Shown in pieces: positions 9,481-23,982 of a stretch of DNA of 56,707 bases; position 1 is the stretch's first letter, and every line of letters begins with the position of its first letter. The stretch comes from Chrysomallon squamiferum (lineage: Eukaryota > Mollusca > Gastropoda > Neomphalida > Peltospiridae). Made by a program: the position numbers and the translations under genes. The notes under the pieces are model-generated. The model ran no database searches. It worked only from the letters and a program-made list of their open reading frames with translations, and had not been told where the DNA came from. The stretch lies in assembly GCA_012295275.1 (NCBI GenBank), contig CM022666.1, positions 12,393,568 to 12,450,274 on the forward strand. Reading direction: 5' to 3'.

Positions 9481-10758
9481 TGTTACTGTTGATCCTTTTG
9501 TAGGTTATCTATTCATTCACTCATTTATATTTATCACATACAGTGGTGGAGTGCAGCAGACCTACATTTGTTTCGTCTAACATGATGATTATTTGTGACA
9601 TGAGATACGTCATAGGCTCACAATGTACCTTGCGCTGCTTTGAATCGTATCCTCTAGTCGGTACTAAGGAGGCAGAGTGTGTTAACAAAGGTTCTAAGAC
9701 AGATCGTAAACTTGAATGGGTGTTGAAAGGACAGGAATCTCCTCAATGTCCAGGTACATATATTAAAGACAGATATTTTTCCATTTCAAACTGTGAATGC
9801 ATATCTCTACTTGATCAGTATTAATTCAAAATACCGGAATATTTTCCTTTTATTGTTGTTTTTAAAACCATGATCCTGAATGGACAAAATAATCTACATC
9901 TCTGAGGTCTGCGTCCAAGTTAGCCTTAGGGCTGCGCCGGCCGTGTGTGTATATATATATATATATATATGTGTGTGTATGCATGTATGTGTGTGCATAT
10001 ATGTATGTATGTAAGTAAGTATATTGATCTGTATGTATGTATTATGTTCATGCACAGACATACATACACACTATATATTTTTCAGTTCCTCTGTGCGATC
10101 CCCTTCCAGCACCACACAATGGAGCTCTGATATGTCTCGGTAAGACAGTGTGCATGGCTTTCTGCAACGACAAATATGATATGGAAGAAACAGACATAGG
10201 TCCGTTAGGTATGGTAAAATGTCCATATCTAAAGTTTGTTTGGAGTCATCCAAACGCCGGTGATTGTACCCGTGAGTTGACACTTGTTTTATAGTAACAA
10301 GAGAAATATTCTAAATATGTTCTATATACTTTCAAGCTGCTACCAATACCATTATTACTGTTACTACTACTACCACAAGTGCTACTTCTGTTGTTACTAC
10401 TATTGCCACTACCACTCCTAGTGCAGCTCTACTGCAACTGCTGCTATCACTATTTCTACTACTAGTAACACTACTGCTGCTATTTATTCATTTCTACTGC
10501 TAATGCTACCACCACTACTACTACTATGATCTATTCTCTACAGAGATGAAGGATAAAGAAGTGAGCGGACCTGGATTATTTCCAGGGTCGTGTCACGATC
10601 CAGTCAAAGCCAAACAATTGAAGTTGAAAGGAGTGGCCGAGTTCTGCAAGACAGTCGTGTGGGCATCTGACTGTCCTTGGACTGTAGAAGATATGGAAAT
10701 GAGCTGTGGCATGGACCCACACATTCTAAGTTCAACTACGACAATAAAAACAATTTAA
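4208..10758 (+). CDS. C3: secreted multidomain HYR/CCP protein gene (best preserved copy)
   Basis: Eleven exons are visible: 4208-4262 (partial exon 2), 4951-5007, 5273-5292, 5746-6012, 7169-7426, 7743-7967, 8133-8381, 8629-8874, 9544-9753, 10086-10271 and 10544-10758. Every junction has GT-AG, all frames join without a stop, and all junctions from exon 4 on are phase 1. Domain order is signal peptide, Cys-rich propeptide, furin site, HYR1, HYR2, CCP1, HYR3, HYR4, CCP2, CCP3, C-terminal Cys module. With exon 1 and the missing part of exon 2 restored by analogy to C4, about 684 residues are expected, 12 more than other copies because the usual stop is lost. HYR and CCP domains are extracellular beta folds used in adhesion and complement-type recognition; no catalytic site is present. 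Partner and tissue are unknown. Low-complexity introns of 107-1156 bases separate the exons; intron 5 holds a Tc1 remnant. Confidence 0.85.
4951..5007 (+). CDS. C3 exon 3: Cys-x3-Cys segment with glycosylation sites
   Basis: 57 nt between TTTCAG and GTAAAG, phase 2 on both sides. It encodes T-C-P-P-G-C-S-D-Y-N-M-T-I-T-E-R-N-Y-T, with two N-x-T sites. With exon 2 it forms the pattern C-x2-C-x6-C-x3-C in the segment before the furin site. Confidence 0.8.
5273..5292 (+). CDS. C3 exon 4: 20-nt microexon coding a furin-type site
   Basis: The microexon lies between TTTCAG and GTAAAT. Joined to its neighbours it reads R-F-H-R-S-K-R and leaves one base of the next codon, changing the phase from 2 to 1. 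R-S-K-R fits the furin consensus R-x-(K/R)-R. It is conserved in C4 (R-S-K-R) and C7 (R-K-K-R). It is too short for ordinary gene finders, so annotations may miss it. Confidence 0.8.
5423..5545. other. C3 intron 4 with the edge of a tRNA-like insertion
   Basis: Around 5487-5515 the sequence CGGCCATCGAGACAACC matches the end of the SINE-like insertion seen whole in the same intron of C7 (about 34955-34975). The rest of the insertion is absent here. CA and ATGT microsatellites fill the remainder. Confidence 0.35.
5746..6012 (+). CDS. C3 exon 5: HYR1 domain
   Basis: 267 nt, phase 1-1, after TTTTAG and before GTATGT. It follows the HYR (hyalin repeat) plan: P-x-F-x-x-C-P near the start, a V-K-W-D-P strand, G-L-P-P and F-P-L-G-F-T-R-I-G-Y in the middle, and A-Y-C-x-F near the end. 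It has three cysteines where HYR domains usually have two, so one may pair elsewhere. Sequence in this exon is very strongly conserved between C3, C4, C7 and C8. Confidence 0.75.
6430..7074 (-). mobile_element. Tc1-like transposase remnant in C3 intron 5
   Basis: Read on the minus strand: an N-terminal part with R-A-I-G-M-L and T-P-G-L-R-N-N-R-I-S, then an internal deletion near 6605-6625 that removes most of the catalytic core, and a C-terminal end with V-N-E-L-R-Q and V-V-N-S-R-G-G-N-T-R-Y. Several stops and frameshifts are present, so it is dead. The same insertion, with the same flanks, lies in intron 5 of C7 but not of C4 or C8. Confidence 0.8.
7169..7426 (+). CDS. C3 exon 6: HYR2 domain
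   Basis: 258 nt, phase 1-1, after CTCGTAG and before GTATGT. The HYR signature is clear: G-L-P-P-G-Y-N-F-T-K-G-L-T-P-V-E-Y-K-A-T-D followed by F-G-N-T-N-F-C-K-F-x-V-N-V-T. Three cysteines (K-E-C, L-N-C, N-F-C). N-x-T glycosylation sites occur in the centre and at the end. This is the exon most often found alone or truncated elsewhere in the window (C2, C5, C6). Confidence 0.85.
7659..7738 (+). repeat. (ATT)n microsatellite at the CCP1 3' splice site of C3
   Basis: About 26 ATT units run straight into the TTTCAG acceptor at 7742, taking the place of a normal polypyrimidine tract. Confidence 0.9.
7743..7967 (+). CDS. C3 exon 7: CCP1 (sushi-like) domain
   Basis: 225 nt, phase 1-1. It starts with L-H-C-N-R-P-K and shows G-Y-T-V-G-C-W-C-D-L-T-C and I-Q-C, ending P-T-C-A-G. 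The opening Cys-x2-Pro, a central Gly-Tyr and a late Trp-x-Cys-like end follow the CCP/sushi plan, but there are seven cysteines, not four, giving an odd number that could allow intermolecular pairing. Confidence 0.65.
8133..8381 (+). CDS. C3 exon 8: HYR3 domain
   Basis: 249 nt, phase 1-1, after ATTCAG and before GTAACA. It has I-R-F-E-K-C-P near the start, V-T-W-P-D-V, E-G-P-K-P-G-T-L-M-G, I-K-Y-M-A and the terminal F-C-N-F-T-V-V-I. Two cysteines, as is usual for HYR domains. An N-E-T and an N-F-T glycosylation site are present. Confidence 0.8.
8428..8522 (+). repeat. (ATT)n/(GTT)n microsatellite, C3 intron 8
   Basis: Compound ATT then GTT run just after the HYR3 donor. Homologous introns carry TTTA/ATT or AAC tracts. 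Confidence 0.9.
8629..8874 (+). CDS. C3 exon 9: HYR4 domain
   Basis: 246 nt, phase 1-1, after ATATCAG and before GTAAGT. It reads F-I-N-C-P, V-V-S-W-P-E-I-K-I, E-G-P-P-S-G-S-E-F-S-G, T-I-V-Y-R-A-K-D-L-S-G-N and T-C-R-F-F-V, a textbook HYR pattern with two cysteines. This is the most canonical HYR domain of the four. Confidence 0.85.
9010..9260. repeat. Degenerate ATC/ATT triplet tract, C3 intron 9
   Basis: Imperfect CAT/ATC/ATT triplets fill this intron. No coding signal. Confidence 0.7.
9412..9478 (+). repeat. (ATT)n microsatellite, C3 intron 9
   Basis: Pure ATT run 65 bases before the CCP2 acceptor; present at the same place in C5, C8 and, inverted, C9. Confidence 0.9.
9544..9753 (+). CDS. 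C3 exon 10: CCP2 (sushi-like) domain
   Basis: 210 nt, phase 1-1, after ATACAG and before GTACAT. It opens V-E-C-S-R-P-T-F and closes W-V-L-K-G-Q-E-S-P-Q-C-P, the Trp-to-Cys ending typical of CCP domains. Six cysteines. It is conserved and open in C4, C5, C7, C8 and C9. Confidence 0.75.
10086..10271 (+). CDS. C3 exon 11: CCP3 (sushi-like) domain
   Basis: 186 nt, phase 1-1, after TTTTCAG and before GTGAGT. It reads L-C-D-P-L-P-A-P-H-N-G-A-L-I-C, then M-A-F-C-N, V-K-C-P and W-x(7)-D-C, matching the CCP plan (Pro/His-Asn-Gly near the start, Trp near the end) with six cysteines. Confidence 0.75.
10350..10530 (+). repeat. Imperfect (ACT)n tract, C3 intron 11
   Basis: Intron 11 is built of ACT, GCT and ACC triplets. 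The same composition is found in intron 11 of C4, C5, C7, C8 and C9, so the tract is as old as the family. Confidence 0.75.
10544..10758 (+). CDS. C3 exon 12: C-terminal Cys module, extended
   Basis: The exon follows CTACAG. It codes G-P-G-L-F-P-G-S-C-H-D-P, then E-F-C-K, W-A-S-D-C-P-W and M-S-C-G-M-D-P. The C-x4-W-A-x2-C and M-x-x-C-G spacing recalls part of a ShKT-type module, but only four cysteines are present, so the assignment is tentative. C4, C7 and C9 stop right after M-D-P or M-D-Q; here TAA has become CAC and translation continues for 12 residues to TAA at 10756-10758. AATAAA-type signals follow within 100 bases. Confidence 0.7.
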
Positions 10759-10799
10759 AAAAATGATGAGTACTATTTATTTTATTATTATTCCTGTAG

Positions 10800-11000
10800 T
10801 TGTTAGTAAATAAATAAATAAAACAGACATGAATTAGCTAATGCATAAATAAAGTGGATAAAAACACAACCTGTGGTTTGCTTCATATTAGCGTATGACA
10901 AGAAGTGTAAGAAAAAATGTACAGTAGCAGTCATGGGTATCTAAAGCAGAAGAGCTCAATGGGGACAATTTCCTTTGAGTTTTCTACGAAACCCAATACA
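10800..11000. repeat. 3' flank of C3, inverted copy of 13430-13620
   Basis: After the AATAAA-rich 3' end comes a block containing GTACAGTAGCAGTCATGGG that matches, in reverse orientation, the 3' flank of C4, and directly the flanks of C7 and (inverted) C9. Confidence 0.6.
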
Positions 11001-11014
11001 ACGTTTCCATGAAA

Positions 11015-11137
<123 letters not shown>

Positions 11138-11363
11138 AACGATGCAGAAACCAAACTGATTGGATTGGCATCAACCAATCAGCAATCGGTACTTGTCAGC
11201 GTGTTCAAAACGAGAAAGAAAATAGACGTCCCCTTCACATCCAGCCCTTTTAATCTAATCTAAACATTTCCCTTGTTCTTCTAGCCTCGGTCTCTGGAGG
11301 TTTTTTTTTTCCTATTCTCAAAGAAAAACGATAAAACTAACATCAAACACCAAAGATGTTCCA

Positions 11364-11488
<125 letters not shown>

Positions 11489-11489
11489 A

Positions 11490-11745
11490 GCGTCATTATA
11501 TACTGACCTTTACGGAATAGGAAACAATGGATATTATTTCTCTATTATACACACAGACAAACTGATCCTGGTGTTATTTCCCTTGTTCCTCTAGCCTCGT
11601 TCTCCGGAGATTTAGCTTTTCTCAAACAAAAACGATAAAGCTTACATCAATCAATAACCACGGATTTTCTACATCAGAGAGATGATGTAAATTCGAATTA
11701 AGATCAAGAGCAAGCTGTTTTATTTGGCTCTCAGTTCTTCGTAAA
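11490..11745. repeat. Dispersed intergenic block, with relic second exon of the MAEMN gene
   Basis: The block starts at TATACTGACCTTTA and includes TTATTTCCCTTGTTCCTC. It recurs near 26990/28180-28400 and 51040-51700, with partial copies at 11270 and 11890. Its end (11646-11743, minus) encodes S-Q-I-K-Q-L-A-L-D-L-N-S-N-L and D-V-E-N-P-W-L-L-I-D before a GTAAGC donor, the second exon of the co-amplified MAEMN gene. Confidence 0.5.
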
Positions 11746-12010
11746 ACGTATATTATATTATATTAAATTATATTATATTATTACATAATATTTAACAAAA
11801 TTCGAATCTAATACTTTTATAATTTAGTCGACGATAAAACACTATGGTTATTTTTTGTTCAACTTCAAATTATATACACTGTTCACAGAGACAAAGTAAT
11901 ACTGGAGTTATTTCCCTTGTTGTTCTAGCCTCGCTCTTTGGAGCTTTTTTCATGTTCTCAAAGAGAAACTGACATCAATCAAACAGCAAAGATTTTCCAC
12001 ATGATGATAT

Positions 12011-12013
<3 letters not shown>

Positions 12014-12085
<72 letters not shown>
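12014..12085 (+). repeat. (CT)n microsatellite
   Basis: About 36 CT units, again followed by the GATGCAGAAACC block. Confidence 0.95.
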
Positions 12086-12086
<1 letters not shown>

Positions 12087-12422
12087 ACGATGCAGAAACC
12101 AAATCAGCGATCCGTACTTGTCAACGTGTTCAAAACGCACTTTTCATGAGAAAGAAAATAGACACGCCGTTCACATCCAGCCCTTTAATCTAATCTAAAA
12201 ACAATTTGTATCTTCCAACTCTTAAACTAAAATAGTTCAGTTTGCAGGTGTCAGTACAAACATATTGGTAAACATAAACGGATTCCAGGAAAATGATTTA
12301 AATTCTAAATACTGTATAAAGCTATAAATACGAACAAATGTGTTGTACTTGTTCAGCAAACGACTTTTTTTGCGTATCATGGTAATTAGCGATTTTCGAA
12401 TGAATAACTTCGCACCATCCAA

Positions 12423-12491
12423 CTAATTGTTTTCCAGTGCAGAAGCACTTATATCATATCCCAACATTTCTGAGTCTATATTCATTTCAGC
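12423..12491 (-). pseudogene. MAEMN-gene first-exon relic, copy 1
   Basis: On the minus strand the segment reads M-N-I-D-S-E-M-L-G-Y-D-I-S-A-S-A-L-E-N-N then TAG; the upstream ATG of the other copies is ATA here. Copies at 28293-28531, 43854-43960 and 52130-52261 share the wording. The product is not recognised. Confidence 0.5.
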
Positions 12492-12499
12492 TATTGCTT

Positions 12500-12650
12500 A
12501 AGTACTCGAAACTTTGTTGTTTTTTAAACAATGCGATGACGTCATTTCTTGGTGCGGCCAAAGCATTGTTTTGAAAGAAAAGAATAACAACAAGGACAAA
12601 AATAATAATAATAGTAAGCAATAATAATAATTTCATTTTCAGACACTCAC
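12500..12650. other. Conserved flank of the MAEMN relic
   Basis: It contains CAATGCGATGACGTCA and GGCCAAAGCATTG, repeated near 43735 (inverted) and 52335. The TGACGTCA palindrome would suit a CRE-type site, but no function is shown. Confidence 0.35.
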
Positions 12651-12662
12651 ACACACACACAC

Positions 12663-12665
<3 letters not shown>

Positions 12666-12747
<82 letters not shown>
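12666..12747 (+). repeat. (AG)n microsatellite
   Basis: About 40 AG units flanked by AC tracts. Confidence 0.95.
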
Positions 12748-12749
<2 letters not shown>

Positions 12750-12859
12750 AACACAGACACACTTAGGCATGCACAAAAACACACACTAGGACTAAGGTTG
12801 TAAAATTGATGAACTTAATAATCCATCATTTGAAAGATAAATATTTGTTCGTACAGTGT

Positions 12860-12861
12860 AA

Positions 12862-12956
<95 letters not shown>
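12860..12956 (+). repeat. (ATT)n microsatellite
   Basis: About 32 ATT units followed by TTTA-rich sequence to 13020. Confidence 0.95.
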
Positions 12957-12957
<1 letters not shown>

Positions 12958-13399
12958 TTATTATTATTATTATTTTATTTATTTATTATTTTAATTTTTT
13001 ATTTAATTATTTATTTTATTATATTTTTACTATATATGTACTGAAACCATTGCCAAATTATATTATAGTGCGCTTCAGTTTTTTCTTTCTTATCTAATAT
13101 CTAATTTGTGGAAACTAATACAGCTGTTTCAATTTTATAATTTAGAAAACCTGATATAAATTTGTAATCAATGAAATATAAACTGAAAAAACATCTAAAC
13201 ATTTAATTCTGCTTTCATACAAAACTTTAGCAAACCTTTAGCATTTTATAAAGGTTTTAAAGCATATTCGTTTTCACTCGTAAGTCGCTAATAAGAAAAA
13301 CAGAAATATTGTGGCTCATTCAGAATCTTCTTTTCTCCAAAACAAAAAATTTCAAAGAATATTAACTATATTTTGAAAACACTGAAACGAGAAAAGAAA

Positions 13400-13504
13400 A
13401 CAAGAAAAAGACTTGTAGATTTAGCGGGTCATATTTTGATTAAAGAATTTCAAGTCGAGATGGAAGTTGTCCCCATTGAACCCTCCTGCTTTCGACGCCC
13501 ATGA
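13400..13504 (+). pseudogene. Conserved short coding-like block, copy 1
   Basis: An open frame reads K-R-L-V-D-L-A-G-H-I-L-I-K-E-F and continues E-M-E-V-V-P-I-E-P-S-C-F-R-R-P then TGA. Nearly the same peptide is encoded at 53668-53769 (+) and 42536-42637 (-), and a decayed end at about 10935-10975 (-). Conservation of frame in three copies hints at former coding, but recent duplication alone could also explain it. Confidence 0.3.
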
Positions 13505-13795
13505 CTGCTACTGTACATTTCTTCTTACACTTCTTATCTTTTGCAAACACGCAACAAGTTAAGTTTTTGTCCATTTATTTATGCAGTACGTAATTCATAT
13601 CTATTTTATTTTTTATAATACTACTACTAATAATAATAAAATTCAGTGATTTCAAGTTTTTGTAAGTCTGAGTAATTTTCACTTCTGCCGCCAATTGACC
13701 TGTCGATCATAGACGGAAGCCAGCGAGCTCGGACTACCAGTCATTGTCTATATGTTTTTTATTTTTTTATTTTATTATTATTGTCCTAGATGAAC

Positions 13796-20507
<6,712 letters not shown>

Positions 20508-20619
20508 TGTTCCACAGAGATTTTCTCCGAACAGACTCCTGACACTGGACTACCACCAAATCTGTTTCTTGGTGTGGAGTCTCTTGCAGTTTATGTTATA
20601 CATGTCGTACACACCACAG

Positions 20620-20625
20620 TTTATA
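20620..20625 (-). promoter_or_regulatory. Candidate TATA box of C4
   Basis: TATAAA, 113 bases upstream of the C4 ATG, at the same spacing as in C1 and C7. Confidence 0.4.
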
Positions 20626-21619
20626 AAGTATCTTTTTAATAAGGAAAGACGCAATATTCGAAACTCTATACTGAAATTTTAATTAGTGTATAAAAACATT
20701 TAGATGTAAAATCCGTCGTTTATTGCTATGAAACGTCGTTAAATTAACTTTAATATAATAACATTTATGAAAATGACAATTTTTATAAGTGTAATATAAA
20801 TTTTAATTTTAGTGTTAAGGATAGGGTATAAGAAAATATATCGACTTGAAGAAAATTAAACTTTAATTAATTAATTATATAACACTAAAATGATTATAAA
20901 TGTTTATAAAATATAAACAGTAAGATTGCGTTTAATTTATTTTTACGATGTAATTAAACCGAATTAATTACAATTATTTTCAAAGACATTTTAATTTCTG
21001 TTTATATTAATTTATTTTAATCTTAAAAGACGATTATTTTCTTTGTTAATATTCTTCCCATGTCTTTTTAATACCATTATTACATAAAAAAAAAATATTA
21101 AAATGGAAAATAATTTAATTTTAATTAATTTCTTAAACCGTAGTGCATATTAGATGCATTCTCTCCAAAATGAATCAATGGGCTCACTCGAATGTTTCAA
21201 TTTTAACCCTCGGTCACTAGAAAGGGTCGCCAATTCTTCTTCTTCCTGTAACTCAAGCTCAATGTTGGAAGAATGATTTATGAAAGGATCTCTAATCCAA
21301 TTATTTTCTGTCTTTAATTACTGAAAGTAATTGTTGATGCTTTCGTGCAGGGCTGTCAGATGAGTAAACACAATAGAGATCATTTCTCTAATCCAGGTAG
21401 AACGCAATAAAGGGAACATATCAAGACTGACAGTGATTGCTCTTTTTTTTTCCAAATCACTATTTTCTTTTTGAGGGCAACTAACTTGTCTGTTGAAGTG
21501 ACAATATTTTCCTTTTTACCTTACATACTACTGTTTGTTTTATTTTTGGATCACGTGGAAAAGACCTGTGAGAAGACGAGTTTTGACTCGAGGAAACGGT
21601 GAAAAGAACAGAAGAGAAT

Positions 21620-21778
21620 AACTGTTATGATAAAAACACAGTTACGAGAACGTAAATTAATAGATACACATAAATATAAAACATGTGCAATACTGTAAGT
21701 AGTGACGTCAGTAACACGCATCCCACATGACCAGTGTCGCCACCTAAACAGAAATAATACGTATCAGCTGTGTTTACT
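21620..21778 (+). repeat. Dispersed GACGTCA element at the C5 breakpoint
   Basis: A segment with GTGACGTCAGTAACACGC and CCAGTGTCGCCACCT. Related segments lie at 2400-2570, 26290-26440, 50350-50525 (+) and 29270-29410 (-). In C2, C5 and C6 it ends directly against the truncated HYR2 exon. Confidence 0.6.
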
Positions 21779-22238
21779 GAACATTCGATGCGAATACAAA
21801 CCTCAACTCTAACTTAGCCACAGTTTCATTTGACCCTGTGGTGATTAGTGAGCTTTTAAACTGCGGACCCTATAGCCTAGAGCTCGTCAAAGGTCTGCCA
21901 CCCGGGTATAATTTTATTAAAGGTCTTACTCCGGTAGAATATAAAGCAACCGACCTGTTTGTAAATACGAATTTCTGCAAGTTCATTGTCAATGTTACCA
22001 GTATGTATTTTATATATATTTTAAGAAAAAAATAATTATTACTTCGTGCAGAGGAATGTTTCTAAGCAATTTCATGAAAAATGTATTTTAACAGATTATT
22101 TATATTCAACTGATAATGGGATATTCAAAGAGGAAAAAGAATTAAAAACAACCCAGAAAGCATTTCATTTTTGATGTTTCTTTTGCTTCAGTATTATTAT
22201 TATCATCATTGTCATTGTCGTTGTTATTATCATTACAT

Positions 22239-22249
22239 TATTATTATTA

Positions 22250-22310
<61 letters not shown>
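22239..22310 (+). repeat. (ATT)n tract at the CCP1 acceptor of C5
   Basis: ATT run ending in TTTCAG, as in the other copies. Confidence 0.9.
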
Positions 22311-23913
22311 TCAGCACTATAATGCAACAGACTAAAGTTTAATGATAGGTTTGTTATAATACACTACGTGATGGTTACACTGTGGGGTGCTGGTGCGACC
22401 TCACATGCAAATTTCATTTCAAACTGAAAGGAGCCGATCATATTTAGTGTCGAAGAATGGAAGTCAAAAGTCGAGACCCACCTGTGCAGATAGGGATGAA
22501 AAAAGTTTACAGTGAATTTGAAGACAATTTTACTTTTTGACGTAGAGTATGCAATGATTAATTTTTGTAAACTAAATTTCCTACAGTTCTGAATTTAATG
22601 TCTTTGGGTGTAAATCTTGTAATGTTCTGATATATCCGTATCATCATCATTCAGGATTGTCGAAGATCCGTTTTGAAAAGTGTCCTGAAAGAACAATTAG
22701 AATGAACACGATTGAGGGCAGAAAAGTTCGTGTTGCATGGCCGAATGTGGATACCAGAGCTGACGTGGGAGATATAACTCTTACTCAACTGAAGGACCGA
22801 AACCAGGATCGTTAATGGGAGTCGGCACAGTGTCGATTAAATACATGGCCCACAGTGAGCTGAATGAAACTCTGTTCTGCAACTTCACAATCATTATTAG
22901 CGGTAATATACGTATATTTTATTTTATTTTATTTTATTTTATTTTTTTTTTCTGTTTATTTATTTATTTATTTATTTATTTTTATTATTATTACTGTTGT
23001 TGTTGCTGTTATTGTTGCCGTTATTATTGTTATTATTATCTTATTTTTGTTTTCGTTCCATCTTAAAAATAACGAAATGACAAAGTTAAGAATGTTGTTT
23101 TGGTGCTTATAACTTGATCATATTCAAGGTTGTCTTTAATGTTGTTAAAAAAAAAAATCACGATCTATATGAACATTTTAAGCTGTTTGTGAGTGAGATA
23201 TGCATGAAGTATATCATTATATATATCTTTGGTGATGCTTAGCTATTACTGGATTGTTTTGGGCGATCAACTGTCATTAAAAACACAGTAAGAAAAATGT
23301 AATACTGTCCATCCATCCATATATATATATATAAAAGACAGTCGAATTCCTGATAAGTATTAAACTCACATTCTTTATAATATGGAGTAATATATATATA
23401 TTATTCCTGATTATAAAGTATGTATATTTAATATTTATCAGGAATTCGATTGTTATTTATAAAAATAATCTTACTGCAGAAAATTAAGACAAAAGATTTT
23501 CGGCAGTAGTTACTTGGCCAGAAATAAAGATTGACACAAACTCAAAAGACATCACACTAAGTCAAACAGAGGGACCCCCTTCTGGTTCGGAATTTTCTGG
23601 AACTACAACCATCGTGTACCGGGCAAAAGACTTGAGCAGAAACTCTATTACTTGTAAATTGTTTGTAAAATCATTACATAATCATGATCATCATCGTCGT
23701 CATCATCATTATCATGCAGTATTATGATATATATCGATGAATCCATGAACCCTAGACTGAATTAAACATATGTGTTATGCTGACACTGAGAAGGTGTATT
23801 TATTGTTGCTAAAGGACAAGAGTACTTCATAGCGTTTCTACTCAACAAATACAATCAATGTTTACCTCTATAATAAACGTTAGTATTTATTACTGTCATC
23901 ATCATCATCATCG

Positions 23914-23917
<4 letters not shown>

Positions 23918-23981
<64 letters not shown>
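23918..23981 (+). repeat. (ATT)n microsatellite, C5
   Basis: ATT run before CCP2, homologous to 9412-9478. Confidence 0.9.

Positions 23982-23982
<1 letters not shown>

Noticed and set aside
10544-10758. Calling the C-terminal module a venom-type peptide
   Set aside because: Only part of a ShKT-like pattern is present, it is the tail of a large multidomain protein, and nothing else suggests a toxin.
11140-11190. Inverted CCAAT boxes as a promoter
   Set aside because: The block (ATTGGATTGGCATC and CCAATC) recurs near 44190 but lies downstream of the nearest coding relic and has no start codon in a sensible position.
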